DNA from: Conidiobolus coronatus NRRL 28638
Lineage: Eukaryota > Entomophthoromycota > Entomophthoromycetes > Entomophthorales > Conidiobolaceae
Assembly: GCA_001566745.1 (NCBI GenBank)
Contig: KQ964695.1
Coordinates: 3,387 to 43,231, forward strand
Length of the DNA stretch: 39,845 nt
Direction of reading: 5' to 3'
Shown: positions 1 through 12,400 of the stretch, one piece after another
Layout of the letters: each line of letters starts with the position of its first letter
Numbering within the stretch: the stretch's first letter is position 1
Notes under the pieces: model-generated
Database searches by the model: none
The model's input: the letters and a program-made list of their open reading frames with translations, nothing else
What the model was told of the DNA's origin: nothing
Made by a program: the position numbers and the translations under genes

Positions 1-721
1 CTCAATTGCCTTTGATATAAGCAATATTCAGTTTATCGATAGTAAATTTAAGTTCCCATAGGGTTTGAGTGTAATTCACCAGTAGTAATTTTACGTAGTG
101 CACAAAGTATTGAGTATTTTTGTTTTTGTATCAGCCGAGTTTTGTCTTCTACCCATCTTTGGACACACCGTGCAAAATTGTTTGGCTTGGACGGGATAAA
201 TGATTCTCTCAAAGATGGTATAGTTGAGTTTAATAATATTGAAAATGGGTTTACTATAATAGAACATAAAATTGTGTCTCCAATTTTAAACGATGTTTAG
301 ACAGTAGAGCAACATTGTTGCAGATATATATTATGGCATCTACAGATGTGTCGGAAATCGAGGAAATGCTTACGGAACCACACAAAAATCCGAAGTCGAA
401 TTGCAACGTAGTGCAGTCCAAGTCACTATGTGTCTGATTCTCAGTCCGAGCAAGAAGGTCGAAAGTCATCTCGATGATGGGGGTAACACTGTGATAGGTG
501 AGAAAAGACAAGTCCATGTATTACCTCTATTGATCGAAGCAGAGAGTAATACTGGCAACGTTGTTATTAGATCTCTTAGGTGGTTCCTCTTCAGAAGACG
601 ATGAATCGGAAGAAGACTCGCTCTCAGATTTAATCATACTTTCAATAAAACTTTAGATTAGAATTTTAAGCTTATGACTCAGCAATTTATCCTCTGATAG
701 TCTTTATATCATCCCGCCCTC
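1..721. other. No intact gene; possible short coding remnants
   Basis: I see no complete gene here. A short + strand frame (about 331-435) begins with ATG and ends after 34 residues. A Ser/acidic-rich stretch around 560-640 (reading LLGGSSSEDDESEEDS) looks like part of a disordered acidic protein region in another frame. These could be debris of the same gene as the following fragment, but I cannot join them with confidence. Confidence 0.4.
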
Positions 722-982
722 TTGCCAGAAGTTATCTTAGCCACTAAAAAAACTAACGATAAGGCTAGAATTGCTGCCTTTAGCCTTTTATTCAAGATGG
801 CTAATCGTATGAACAAGCTCTTTACGGATCAGACAACGAAGACTTCGAAGCCGAAGAACAAGTCGCTGCCACCAATGAAAAAGCTTCCCTATGCAAGACC
901 CCCAGAACATCGAGTATTTGACGAACGTTGGGATTCAGAACAGATACAAGGCCTAAGGCCTAAACAGTTTAATAAGTGCTAA
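722..982 (+). pseudogene. Possible RRP12 (ribosome biogenesis) HEAT-repeat fragment
   Basis: An 86-codon frame beginning at TTG, with no ATG at the homologous boundary. Its first 30 residues, around PEVILATKKTNDKARIAAF, resemble the HEAT-repeat portion of the ribosome-biogenesis factor RRP12, in which a Pro-Glu-hydrophobic run is followed by K-x-N-x-KAR-x-AAF. After about residue 38 the likeness is lost, and an acidic stretch appears in a neighbouring frame (reading SDNEDFEAEEQVAATNEK), which suggests a frameshift. RRP12 is over 1000 residues, so this would be a small decayed piece. The assignment rests on one short motif and is tentative. Confidence 0.35.
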
Positions 983-1060
983 AATTGAAATTATTGTGAG
1001 ACAATACAATTCATAATAACACAAATTATTGAATAAACTAAATACTGGCTAAACTAAACT

Positions 1061-2251
1061 ATGGTCGACAGTGTAAATCAAGAGCTTAAAGACATATATT
1101 TAAATAATAAGATGGTCACGTTGACGCCCGTTTCCTTCGCTCTTCCCGCAGACAAAGTACCCACCAAGAAGATGGCTAGAGACATCATCGGCACATTCCT
1201 GACCGAAGAATGGTCATCCGTGGATCCAGAGACTCTGACAATATCATACCATGCATCGTTTGCAAACGCCCACTGTACTGTGGAGCGACCAAAGCCGGCT
1301 ACTGGTATAGCTCTTGAGCCATGCAAGGTCTTTATCAAATTCCATAGTGAGGGTGGGGGGGATCTGGAGGTTTTCAAGAGTCTGGCTCCAAGCAAGCATG
1401 AGGAAGCACAACTCTGCTACGACTATGGTCGATCTGGACTAGGGGCCCAAGTGTACGGATTCTTCGAGACACAAGATGGCACACTCGGAAGGATCGACGA
1501 GTTTCTGGATGCCCGGAACATGGAGCCCGAAGATGTTGAAGATGCCGGCATTCGAGCTGATGTGGCTAACGCTATGGCAACGTTTCATAGCCTTCAGACA
1601 TCACTGACCAAGAAAGCAGTAGAACCATACTATGAAGCTGTCATTAATGGACTCAACAAGTACCACAAGATGGACAAGTTGAAGACACTCGGTCAGCAAG
1701 GAGGCGTCAGTATAGACAATCTGGTTGACTACCACTTTGGGCCGAGGTTACGAAAGGTGGTAAGCAAGCTTGAATCTGTAGGAGGGAAGACAGCATGGTG
1801 CATCCACGACGTCCAGTTCATGAATGTCATGGTCAAAAATGATGTCAAGAAAGGAGAGAGCAAGGTCGTCCTGATTGACTTTGAGTTCGTTATGCGCAAC
1901 TACCGGGCTTTTGACATTGGAGGTCACTTTATGCAAAAGATGTTCAAGTGGTTTGACGAGGAGTGCAAGATAGCAAATTGCCGTAAGTACACAGACGGGG
2001 AGAAGAAACACTTTTGTGGGGAGTATGCTAGACAGTGGAACAAGATGACTGGCGATACGGACACCGAGGATCAGGTGTTGCTCGAGTCCGAGTACGGATA
2101 CATGTTGGCCATCACTTTTGACATCCACAACATGCTGTGCTTTATGGACGAAGAAGATGACAAGGACCCATTGAACCTTGTCGGACTCAACAAGCTGTTT
2201 GACGAGTTTGTGTATCAATATACCAAACTGGGGCTAGAGGATCCTCTTTAG
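1061..2251 (+). CDS. Choline/ethanolamine kinase family protein
   Basis: A complete 396-residue protein of the choline/ethanolamine kinase fold, expected to phosphorylate choline or ethanolamine at the entry of the Kennedy phospholipid pathway in the cytosol. Seen: GLGAQVYGFF (about 126-135), a GRIDEFLDAR segment (143-152), the catalytic-loop equivalent HDVQFMNVMV with Asp250 and Asn255, and the metal-binding LIDFEFVMRNYRAFDIGGHF (271-290) with Asp273. The family usually has HND before the catalytic loop; here the Asn is replaced (CIHDVQ), but the Asp is kept. Length is near the usual 400-580. The first ATG fits the family start. GC content is visibly higher than the flanks and there are no in-frame stops, in contrast to the decayed neighbours. 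It is probably active; substrate choice cannot be read from the sequence. Confidence 0.85.
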   Translation: MVDSVNQELKDIYLNNKMVTLTPVSFALPADKVPTKKMARDIIGTFLTEEWSSVDPETLTISYHASFANAHCTVERPKPATGIALEPCKVFIKFHSEGGGDLEVFKSLAPSKHEEAQLCYDYGRSGLGAQVYGFFETQDGTLGRIDEFLDARNMEPEDVEDAGIRADVANAMATFHSLQTSLTKKAVEPYYEAVINGLNKYHKMDKLKTLGQQGGVSIDNLVDYHFGPRLRKVVSKLESVGGKTAWCIHDVQFMNVMVKNDVKKGESKVVLIDFEFVMRNYRAFDIGGHFMQKMFKWFDEECKIANCRKYTDGEKKHFCGEYARQWNKMTGDTDTEDQVLLESEYGYMLAITFDIHNMLCFMDEEDDKDPLNLVGLNKLFDEFVYQYTKLGLEDPL

Positions 2252-2391
2252 TCTCAGCCGGGTGCGTCATCAACCTCAAAAAATTTTCTTCGAAAATGAC
2301 CCCAGCTCCGCTTTGTTAATACAACTACGACCATTCAAAACGGTATATATAAAGGTTAACTGAAATCCACATATTCTTACTTTTTTTTTAA

Positions 2392-2811
2392 TTAAAAATC
2401 AAATTTGAATTTATAGAAATTTTTAACGTCGATGGGGTTGATATACCTGAAAGCTTGTTGTTAAATAATTATACTAAAAAAGAAATAAAAGAATCTAACG
2501 GTGAACTCGATCAAATTGGAAACTCACTTTGTGAGTATATCAAGGATGTTCTGGATAATGAAATGTTAGCAACTGGGACTGATGAATCTAATACTGGCAA
2601 CTTTGTTAGTATTTTACTCAGATTTATAAACTTTGATATATATCCATTTAAAATGAAGCACAAACCTAAATATTTTTTCCATGTTAATTCTATTAAAGAT
2701 GAAGATAAACATTACCAAAATATAAATCAATTGACCATGGGAAAACCCCAAATTGCCGGCGAAATGATAGCAATAGCTTATACTAATAAGTTAAACAATC
2801 TTATAAATTAA
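2392..2811 (+). pseudogene. Truncated PD-(D/E)XK-like nuclease domain fragment
   Basis: An open frame without an ATG at its start (it opens after a TAA). Its end carries an EDKHYQNINQL segment followed by QIAGEMIAIAYTN. This is the pattern (E-E-D-K-H ... G-E-x-Q-I-A-G-E-x-I-A-x-A) of a restriction-endonuclease-like domain found in many fungal crinkler-type effector proteins. The segment that normally supplies the first acidic residue (a P-D-F-like motif between the second beta strand and EDKH) seems missing: the chain passes directly from KYFFHV to the EDK element. I infer a decayed, internally deleted copy. Two other nuclease-like proteins occur in the window at 25.2-25.7 and 32.4-33.2 kb. 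Confidence 0.5.
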
Positions 2812-2945
2812 TATTGGTCATTCCCACTTGTTGCTGGGGCGGTAGCATGGCAATATTTTCTCTAGATAAACAAACTTTTGATGATTGGATTCCCATTAAG
2901 TTAAATTGATTAAACTCCATAATAAAAAGTAAGAATGCCATTGTG

Positions 2946-3450
2946 TTATTTTTTGAAAAGTCTAATAGCTACAGAAGACTTGTGATTTGATACTTCAGCT
3001 TCAAGTTCTTTACGCTTCATTTGCTTAACTTCTTCAATATCAATAACACCGAGATCGCGATGAGCTAAAGCGAGTACGTAACAACCTTCACTAGCAAGTT
3101 CAAGAGCAGCTTCGTCGTAATTGGTAGGAAGAGTTTCAGAGCTGGCAATAACCTTTACCTTTTCGAAAGATCCCTTAACAAAAATATCGACATGCTTGGT
3201 TACAGGGTCAAGTACAACAACAGACATAGAAGCTCTAGCATGAACAAATTCAAATCACCATGAAGTGTCAGGAAACGCTGTCTTTGCAGTAAGAAAGACT
3301 GCGGAATACACACTAGCTTTTGACATTACTAATATATTCTTTATTGATAGTTTAAAGCAATAGGGCGGAGGAACAGGAAGCAAATTCACTTCCACAATTG
3401 AATGGAAGGGGCAGTAGTGTTTACCATTTAAGTCTTGTAACGTTGTAAGT
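2946..3450 (-). pseudogene. P5A-type ATPase (SPF1/ATP13A1-like) remnant
   Basis: Two blocks of the same reading frame, split by one in-frame TGA (just upstream of the Met at 3227), match an ER P5A ATPase. The upstream block (about 3310-3420) has a decayed transmembrane signature VPPPYCFKLSIKNILVMSKA, aligning with the VVPPELPM-x-LS-x-AVN motif of TM4. The downstream block (2946-3265) reads FEFVHARASMSVVV, VDIFVKGSFEKVK and GCYVLALAHRDLG, the standard nucleotide-binding-domain sequence. The phosphorylation site (DKTGTLT) that should lie between them is absent, so an internal deletion has removed the catalytic core. A full protein has about 1200 residues. It is certainly non-functional as an ion or helix transporter. 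Confidence 0.7.
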
Positions 3451-3524
3451 GTAACTCCCTCTCTTTGATACGCAACATTACACATCACACCAGCATTGCA
3501 CTGTTCTCAAACTCCAAGCTCTCT

Positions 3525-4067
3525 ATAGATCCTAGATAAAGACGGACAGGACCTAGCGGAGCAAATACTCTCAAGAGTTAAGGCTACTCCCGAACCAGTA
3601 CATAAATCGATAGTAAGAATAGTCAAGCCCGACGCTAATATACCGGGAAAGAAACACCAAAGCATTAGTTCAACAATACACAAAAAATTCGAATGTGAAT
3701 GCTTACAACACATTTGAGCTAAGGTCGCTAACAGTACAAGAAATGAAATCAACTCTTCAGAATTTATTTTAGAAAAATCGTCAAGTTGTGAGCGATAAGT
3801 GTGAAGTTAGGGCTGGAGCTTCAAAGGATGATTTTCTAAGTATAGTTGATGAAGGGTTTACACTCCCAATCCAGAGTGCTGTTTTAAGATTAACCCCTTT
3901 ACAAAACAAGCTTGATCCAACATTGATCCTAAAGAATATCAGGGCTTTAAAGATAAATCAAGCAGCTCTGGTCGTGATAGGGTGCAATAAGAAGAAGTAA
4001 AATTAGACACCAGGAAGGCAGAATTACGAGAAGAGAGAGAAAAAGTTGATAAGTCGAGTGACAAATA
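3525..4067 (+). pseudogene. Unidentified decayed reading frame
   Basis: A + strand frame starting ILDKDGQDLAEQILSRVK (about 3525) stays open to about 3797 apart from a single TGA. Two further open stretches follow in other frames: 3788-4000, and a charged helical tail reading LDTRKAELREEREKVDK near 4003-4067. The composition (helical, Lys/Glu-rich) looks like protein-coding debris rather than random AT-rich DNA. I do not recognise the family. The frame changes and internal stop argue for a pseudogene; alternatively small introns may be present. Confidence 0.3.
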
Positions 4068-4530
4068 AGTAGAAGATGCTCAAGAGGGTTGCTGTGATTT
4101 ACAATTCTCGAGCCTGTAGCCAGCAACTTCGGAGTCAAAATTTGCAATATTTATTTATAAAGGGAATTTACTTTAACAATTATTATAAAATCCTCTTCTA
4201 TCAGCTTAAAGGATCCCTAAGGAAAAGATAGTCGACTATAATTATTACGATAATATCCCTTCCCTCTAAAGTTAGGGGACTCTTCGGTTTTCTCAGTTTT
4301 AATTGCATGCTTAATAATTTGCAGTACGAGCTAACTATTTGCTTGTGCCCCCTAAACGACAAAAAGGCATATAGCCCCCATAACTATATGCCCGCTGCCA
4401 AAAACAGTCTTTTTATTTTTTTTTAAATTAGTGAGGAAATGCCACCCTTTTTGTGGCTAAGGACATATGGTCCCAAGAGTCATAATAAAAATAGTAAACC
4501 ATGAAGTCGATATTTTTGGTATTATTTAGT
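4068..4530. other. Intergenic, no gene seen
   Basis: Nothing coding is evident. The right end is the 3' flank of the HSP31 gene and contains a long T-run near 4410-4425. It could hold the - strand transcript end, but no specific polyadenylation signal can be claimed. Confidence 0.4.
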
Positions 4531-5259
4531 TTACAAACTATCAAAAACTTTTACGGCATTCACAGCTGTGGATTTTGCACTGGCAGGATTAGCACCAGTA
4601 ACAATACGACCATCAATTTTCGAGAAATCGGCAAACGGGGTAGGTGGGGAGACATATTTTGCTCCAACACTAGCTGCGCCATCTTCAATAGTGGGAACAT
4701 TGGCTTGCTTGATGCGATCAAGTAAATTGAGCTGAACTTCACCCTCGGTTGTAAACCCGGTAACAGTTTTTCCAGCAATAACTGATTTACCAGTGGCAGT
4801 ATCAATAATACCAGGCAATATTGCTGGACCGTGACAAACTGCAGAAACAACTCCTCCGCGCTTGTAGATGTCTTCGGCGATGTGCTGTAACCCGCGTGCA
4901 GTTGGATAATCCCATAAGCTTGCATGGCCGGCAGAGGCAAAGAACAAACCATAATCCGCAGCATTAAGATCCGAGGCTTTGTGGAGCTTACTGTTGAGTT
5001 TAACATTAAAAGGATGTTTGGGATCATTGAATATCCTTTCGTCATCGTCAGTGAGGAACTGCTTTTCTAAAGAATGTTCGTCCATACCATAGTGGCCAGT
5101 CTCGGAAGCAAGATCTACCTCAAAACCGGCATCAACGAAAGCTTCATATGGATGGAGTGCTTCGGTATAAAATAACCCAGTCTTTTTACTATCTTCGTAC
5201 AGTGGACCATGATAGCTGGTGATGGCAATAAGAGCTTTACGGGGAAGATTGGTAGGCAT
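4531..5259 (-). CDS. HSP31: Hsp31/DJ-1 family glyoxalase III-like chaperone
   Basis: A complete 242-residue class I glutamine-amidotransferase-like protein of the DJ-1/PfpI superfamily, closest in pattern to yeast Hsp31. It is expected to detoxify methylglyoxal without glutathione and to act as a stress chaperone in the cytosol. The catalytic triad is visible: Glu33 in TEALHPYEAF, and the nucleophile Cys142 with His143 in AVCHGPAILPG. Also conserved are GFEVDLASETG (45-55), FFASAGHASLWDYP (106-119) and VTGANPASA near the C-terminus. Length matches the family (about 237). The first ATG is correct and the frame is uninterrupted. This is one of the intact genes between otherwise decayed DNA, so it is probably under selection. 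Confidence 0.93.
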   Translation of the reverse strand: MPTNLPRKALIAITSYHGPLYEDSKKTGLFYTEALHPYEAFVDAGFEVDLASETGHYGMDEHSLEKQFLTDDDERIFNDPKHPFNVKLNSKLHKASDLNAADYGLFFASAGHASLWDYPTARGLQHIAEDIYKRGGVVSAVCHGPAILPGIIDTATGKSVIAGKTVTGFTTEGEVQLNLLDRIKQANVPTIEDGAASVGAKYVSPPTPFADFSKIDGRIVTGANPASAKSTAVNAVKVFDSL

Positions 5260-7371
5260 GACAACTAGTTTGATAATGATAATAATGTATTTAAGGTAAT
5301 GTCAAGAATAATGTCAATAATTATAGTGTTATTATTTTGCTGGAGATCAATCAATTAAAGAAAGTTTGAGAGATCCAAAGTTCCCAATAGTTTTTTTTCA
5401 TCAATCAAACAAATTCCATTTTCGGGATAGTTTGCTTCTAATCATTTCTGAGCATCTTTTAACCAAATAAACTTACGAAAATTTCTATAAGTTATTTTTA
5501 AAAATATTAATTATCTTTTCAAGTTATACTTATTCAGTATTCAGAGCATTAAAACTCCTAATTGAAGCAATCATTAATAATGGTCGGAAAGGCGAGACTT
5601 CGGCTCACTATTCTGGTTTATAAAAATTACTTAATAACTTAACAATTCAAATTATTTATATTAAGAATTTTATAGTATTAATCAATCGGATAACAATTTC
5701 TTATTCATAGATGATTGTCAGTAATAATTATTTCAGTGATGATTCACTTACCATACGCTTTATTTCATCAAATACTTTTTGCAATTTAACTCGACCATCT
5801 TGATTTCGAATATTTATATCCCACCACCAATTCGGTGCCCTATCTTCGATTATTGAAAAAATTACAGGTTTGATTACATCTGGCATTACTTTGTCTGTAG
5901 CGCAATTGTATCGGTATATAGAGCAGTGGCCACCAATAGCGCTTATCTCTATGAGAGTAGGCATAGCCTCGATTACAATCAGGGGTGCTGGTAAGAATAA
6001 TGCATTCTTTTAATATTTAGCTACTACTTGGCCTTTAACGAAGGTTTTACCAGAGGTCTAGTTTGGGGGAGAGAGTTTGTAATTAGATCTACTGAGTTTA
6101 ATAGATCCTATTCTAATTCTAAAAATGTCTGTAAAGCTTATGGTATTAACTTCTACAACTTTTAAAAGGCTCTTTAGGAACACTCCATTGCCATTTTCAT
6201 CAAACTTTCTCTTTTGCTGATGACCAACATTAACCCTGGCGTTGTGTTTGTTCTGAGATGAATAAATTTGTAGCTTTATCAAACCTTGTTTCTTTGTGGT
6301 CCTCGCAAAATATGTTCTTCATACCTCGAGCACTCTTAATGCTTTGCCTTAACGCAATATTATGAATATTTCCCCAATCAAGCGAAAAGGTCTTGGTAGA
6401 TGTATATCCAAAAATGGTAACTAAAATAGTATGGCTTAATGGAAATAGGGTATTGTTGCTTCTATAGCCTAAACTTCTCTGCGAGCTTGGTGTTATTAGC
6501 GATGGCCATATTATCGAAAATTATATATTTACATGAAATAAATTCAAACTTACCTCCAAAGACTAGATGCTCGGATAGATGCTTTGGAAAAAGATTGCCC
6601 CAACAATTTATCCATCAAGAAAAACTCTAAACATAAAGTGTAGAATTAATAATTTAACTACTTTAGTTAATCAGAAGCAGTCTGCGGTAAATATTAGTGA
6701 ATTAATATCTAAAAACAAAGAGCTTTTTAATAGTATTGCGATTTTTGGTAAAGCGTAATAGCCGATGATAGTGAAAGCTAGGGCGGTTTAATAGATTTAT
6801 TTTCTCAGCAAAATGATAGTTTGTTATTATTAGTTGGCTGCTAGTAGTTTGCTGATTATTTTGTAATTCATGTGATTATTAATAATAAAGTAGAGAGAGT
6901 TATAAAAGGCCAAGATTAAATATTTGGCTTGGTAAACTCTGTTTTATCAGCACACTTTCGTTTGATTTTACAAATATTACAATATCTCCCACTTGCAGCT
7001 TGACTGGTTACAAGACAGCACGACAAATCTTTTGACGTTTTCCAACAAAAAATAGCTTGTTTATCTCTTCCGCATTTGATAACAGAGAACTAATGTGCAA
7101 TAAACTTATACCAATAGCAGGTATCCACCCGCCTCCATGTGCACACGCATTGAAGGGAAATTCATCACACTCCATAGTTAGACGGGTTTTCCTTCCTCTG
7201 CTGAAAATATAGTCTAATAATTCTCTATTCTCTTTTACTACTAGCCTATTTGCTTTGTTTTATTATCTAAATGGATTGAAGATGATAATAGTAAATTTAC
7301 TTAATTTTAGATACTTTATCTCAGATCAGTAGATCTATCTACAATTTTCTGACCGCTCCAATTCTCAACAA
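5260..7371. other. Long stretch without an intact gene
   Basis: About 2.1 kb with no gene I can support. A - strand frame at 5728-5964 (78 codons; reads GGHCSIYRYNCATDKVMPD and PNWWWDINIRNQDGRVKL) has protein-like composition and may be the end of an unrecognised decayed gene. The same may apply to a Lys-rich - strand frame at 6058-6282. A + strand stretch near 6650-6760 reads NLTTLVNQKQSAVNISELI before two stops. None has identifiable homology. Confidence 0.35.
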
Positions 7372-9310
7372 ATGTTATCAAACCCCAAAGCTACTAAAGA
7401 GCTTCAGCCATTCCAATTGATTCAAGTAGATCACGCGACCTGTTTTTCCTCATTCAATGCGCTTAAAAAGATTACCGGGTGGACATTAATCGAACAGAGT
7501 TTAAGGTTTGAGCTATATCTCTGGAATTCAAACCCACCTCTTCCAAACAGCACGTACACCATACGTTTCAAATAATTGAACTTCTATCTACACCCATATT
7601 AGAAGGCGTTCGGTATTATAAATCACATCAAGGTCGAATTTGCGTATTAATTGGATTTGCGTATATTGAATTGTATATTCTCAAAACAGCTTACGACCCA
7701 GTAACTAAAAAACAGATTCAAAGACATTATTTGCCAAAGTTCGTAATGTTATAGAAAGTAACATCAATGGATCACACTCTTTAATATCCAAAAAGTTTGA
7801 ATCTTCTCTAGTGCATATTACAAAGCTTCTAGACGCTATTCTTCCAAATATAGTCCCAAGTCCCAAATTTTAGAATTATGTAAAGATTTAAATAACTTGA
7901 AGCACATTACATTCCTATTAAAAAAAGATCGAGCATAATCAAATTACTGAAGCCATGGAAAGGAAAACCATTTACAAGATTCCTTCTTACTAATTGGATG
8001 AGAGCATTTATCAGTCTATTTTGGTTGCTTTGGGTATCCTCAATAAAGAGTTAGCTCAACATTCTCAATACCCACGATGTATTTTGGATTCTTTGATATT
8101 TTTATCACCTTACAGTAGGTTTAGTGACTTATTCTCATTAAGGGACTTCATCTGATCAGTCCATTATTTTGGGTCAGCTGGGGCTTACAGTTCGCTTTCA
8201 AGTTTAATTTCGCCATTATCAAAAAAATATATTCCTTTTTCATTTACCTCTAATCATAACTTTGAACAGCGTAAATACTATTTCTCGCTATCCACATTCA
8301 AGATGGTAGAAATTTAATGCTTGACGTTATATATCAGAGGTTTTCAAAATTTAATGAAACCCCTGAAATTGAAGTGAAATTACATTAACTGGCTTAAGCT
8401 TAATGATTGCAACACTGTTGAAGAAGTGAATTTATTCTGTGTTCCTAGAGCCCCGATCAATATTTGCATATTTCACAAAAAAATCAGCTTGGTTTGGTGG
8501 ATACAAAGATCAAGTTATAACTATTCTCATCAATATAGGACACTTAAAGGGAATTTCCTTGAATGCTGCAGAGCTGGAGCTTCCATATATATTAGAGACA
8601 AGGTCTACAAATGCGCATCCACGCCGTTATATATTTGACTACCCTCCACAAATATTCGAAACACTGACTCATGTTGAAACTGGATTTGTTTGGCTTAGAA
8701 TGGAGAATGGTGCTCTGTTAATATGCAAATTTTGCGCCTACGTCAAATGTAATAAACATTTCCCGCTTCAAAGTTGCTAATAATCAATCTATTCAATTGA
8801 AATCTAGATACTTCTTGTATAAAGCCTCATTATCAAACCAATGAATCTACATCAAAAGCAGCAAAAATCTTCTAATTAAGATAGTTCTTCAACAAACACT
8901 AGCAATTTCGAGAAAAGTCCAGTTGTTGGAGATATAATAGATCACCCGAATTCTCAAAAGAATGAAAGACCTATCTTAGTTCAACCTGGGGGTTCCCAGA
9001 AGTAACAAAAGATTTCATCCCTTCAGATAATTCAGAATAACTAAACTTTAAAACTGGACCCTCAAAAACTCCATTGAGTGAAAATGATGAAAAGCTAGCG
9101 TCTATGAATCAAGGTTCTCTTCAAAATACTCGTTTTTAATCTTCAACTGCTCCAGATACTATTGATAGTAATATCTTTGAAAAAGTTTTTGAAAGCAGTA
9201 ACTCTGACATAGTTGATTTAGCTAGATTAAATCCGATCGAAGCAAATTTTGATATGCCACCGCCAGCACGTATCCCTTATACTGAAGACAACTATACCTT
9301 TAAAAATTGA
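7372..9310 (+). pseudogene. Large unidentified decayed + strand gene
   Basis: Protein-like open stretches on the + strand switch frame repeatedly across about 1.9 kb. Examples are 7372-7575 (opens with ATG), a frame near 7960-8310 (reads SILVALGILNKELAQHSQYP and SSLISPLSKKYIPFSF), 8439-8780 (reads FTKKSAWFGGYKDQVITILI, then LNAAELELPYILETRSTNA), and a last stretch ending LNPIEANFDMPPPARIPYTE before a stop at about 9308. All are on one strand and in plausible order, consistent with one long gene broken by frameshifts and stops, or with an intron-rich gene I cannot splice. I do not recognise the family. It ends about 175 bp before DUR1,2. Confidence 0.35.
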
Positions 9311-9485
9311 GAGTTACGTCTTCCGATTATATAAAGATATACTGGCATTTAGTAGCTATGTCTTCGACTAACCAAAAATAGGTATTTGAAATAAGCTATA
9401 ACTGTTTTTTTTTAATTGAAAAAAAATATTAAAATTAAATATATTAACAAGGTAATATTTACTCCAAGTAATATAACTGCTTAAG

Positions 9486-12400
9486 ATGTCGTATATTGGA
9501 TGGACTGTTCAAGATTGGGTTAAATTCCACTTGGAGAACACACCTAGTGAATCATTCGCCTTATTGGTAGAATTGGTCAAGTCTCAGTCGACAGATGATC
9601 CAGCATGGATTTCGTTGGCAGATGAAGAGAGCTTGACACATCAATGGGAATTTTTACAATCAAAATCGAATAAAATAAGTTTACCCTTATACGGTATTCC
9701 TATCGCTGTAAAAGACAACATAGATGTAAAGGATTTTTCTACTACTGCAGCATGTCCGTCATTCAGTTACTTAGCCGAAGAAGATGCTACAACTGTGAAG
9801 TTGTTAAGAAATGCAGGTGCTATTATTATCGGTAAGACAAATTTGGACCAATTTGCAACTGGATTAGTTGGAACCAGATCACCATACGGAGTTACTCCCA
9901 ACACATTCAGCAAAGATCATGTAAGTGGAGGTTCGTCTGCTGGGTCTGCGTCTGTTGTAGCAAGAGGTATTGTTCCGGCCGCATTAGGAACGGATACTGC
10001 TGGATCAGGTAGAGTGCCTGCAGGGTTGAATAACTTGGTCGGATTGAAACCAACAAAGGGAGTTTTCTCGTGTAAGGGTGTAGTTCCAGCATGTAAGTCA
10101 TTAGATTGTGTTTCCATCTTCGTGCTGAATTTGCAAGATGCTCAATTATTGTTCAATGTAATGGCGCATGAAGATGGCGAACAAGATGAATATTCTAGAC
10201 CGATGCCAAAAAACCCTTTAACAAGTTTTTCCCTGGCTCCAAAGATTGGCATTCCAAACAACTTATTGTGGTTTGGTGAAGAAACTAACCCTAAATTGTA
10301 CAATAAAGCAGTTGACGTTTTTTCCAAGTTAGGAGGTGAAATGGTTTCGTTGGACATTGAGCCGCTATTAGATCTGGGAAAATGCCTTTATGAAGGGCCT
10401 TGGGTTTCTGAAAGATATACGGCCTTGAAAGGTTTTTTGGCCTCAGATCCGCCAAAAGAGTCATTAGATCCTGTCGTACATTCAATTATTCAGGGAGGGA
10501 AGCAATATTCGGCCGCTACTGCATTTGATTTCGAATACAGGAGACAAGGAATTTTGCAAACAGTTAACAAGCTATTAAAAGATATAGATGCTGTTATCGT
10601 TCCAACTGCTCCTTTAAATCCAACTATTAAGCAAATAGAACAAGAACCTATCAAAATTAATTCATATCAAGGTACATATACTAATTTTGTTAATTTGGCC
10701 GATATGTCTGCATTAGCTATACCAGCTGGTTTCCGCCCTGACGGTTTACCATTTGGGATCACATTATTATCGCATAAGTTTAATGATTACGCTTTACTTG
10801 ACTTAGCAAATCGTTACATGAAATTATATTCCCAATCAACTCCAAGATTTTTAGGTTGTTTGCAAGATAACAAGGTTTCTACAATGGCAGACGAGTTATT
10901 GAAATTACCAGAAATTGACTTCAACACACAAATCAAACTTGCCGTTGTAGGAGCACATTTGAAAGGGTTCCAGTTACATTGGCAATTGGAAAAGTGTCAT
11001 GCAAGATTTATTGAATCAACCACAACTTCACCAAATTATAAATTATACGCATTGCCCAAGAGCGGTCCGGTTGCAAAACCAGGGTTGAGAAGAGTTGCTG
11101 AATCCGGTGCAGATATCAAAGTAGAGGTGTATGCTATTCCTAAGGAGAGATTTGGAGACTTCATGAGCATGGTTCCTGAACCATTAGGTATTGGGTCAGC
11201 AGAATTGAAATGCGGCGAATGGGTAAAATCGTTTATTTGCGAAGAATTTGGATATAATTTACCAGGTACCGTGGATATCACAGAATTTGGGGGATGGGAG
11301 AATTACCAGTCCTTCTTAGAAAAAGAGGACAATAAAACCATGAGGCCTTTCAAAACTGTGTTAGTCGCAAATAGGGGTGAAATTGCAGTTAGAATCATGA
11401 AAACTTTGAAGAAATTAGATATCAAATCAGTTGCAATTTATTCAAACCCTGATAAGTATGCTAAACATTCATTGATGGCAGACGTCTCTATACCATTGCA
11501 TGGTGTATCATCATCAGAAACATATCTTTCCATTGATAAGATTATTGAGGCTGCGAAAAAATCAGGTGCCGAAGCGATTATTCCTGGTTACGGTTTCCTT
11601 TCAGAAAATGCGTTTTTTTCTGATCGTTGTACCAAGGAAGGAATTGTTTTTGTCGGCCCTTCTGGTGATGCTATCAGAAAATTAGGGTTAAAGCATTCAG
11701 CTAGAGAAATTGCAGCTAAGGCCGGCGTTCCTTTAATTCCAGGTTCTGACTTAGTTGTAGATGCTCAGGAGGCCAAATCAATTGCTGCAAAATTGGAATA
11801 TCCAGTTATGGTAAAGTCTACTGCTGGTGGAGGTGGTATTGGTTTACAGAAAGTTGATTCTGAAGATGACATTGAAAGAGTCTTCCAAACAGTTCAACAT
11901 CAAGGAAAATCGTATTTCGGTAATTCAGGTGTTTTTATAGAACGATTCGTGGAAAACGCAAGGCATGTCGAGGTTCAAGTTTTTGGTGATGGATATGGTA
12001 AGGCGATTGCATTAGGAGAAAGAGACTGTTCTTTGCAACGTCGTAACCAAAAGATTATAGAAGAAACACCAGCACCAAACTTATCTGAAAAAACAAGGCT
12101 CAAAATGAGGAAAGTCTCAGAATCCTTGCTTGCATCGATCAACTATAAGTGTGCTGGTACGGTTGAATTTATTTACGATGAAAAGAGAGATGAATTTTAT
12201 TTTTTAGAAGTGAATGCTCGTTTACAAGTTGAACATCCAATCACTGAAATGGTTACTGGTTTAGATTTAGTTGAATGGATGTTATTAATTGCTGCTGACA
12301 AAGCTCCAGATTTCAACAAAGAAGTAGTTGTAACAGGAGCATCAATGGAAGCAAGGTTGTATGCAGAAAACCCTGTTAAAGACTTTATGCCTTCTCCAGG

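Noticed and set aside
7372-9310. Identification of the decayed + strand gene as a VPS13- or Mediator-like protein
   Set aside because: The resemblance was limited to scattered residues around 8540-8630, with no defining motif.
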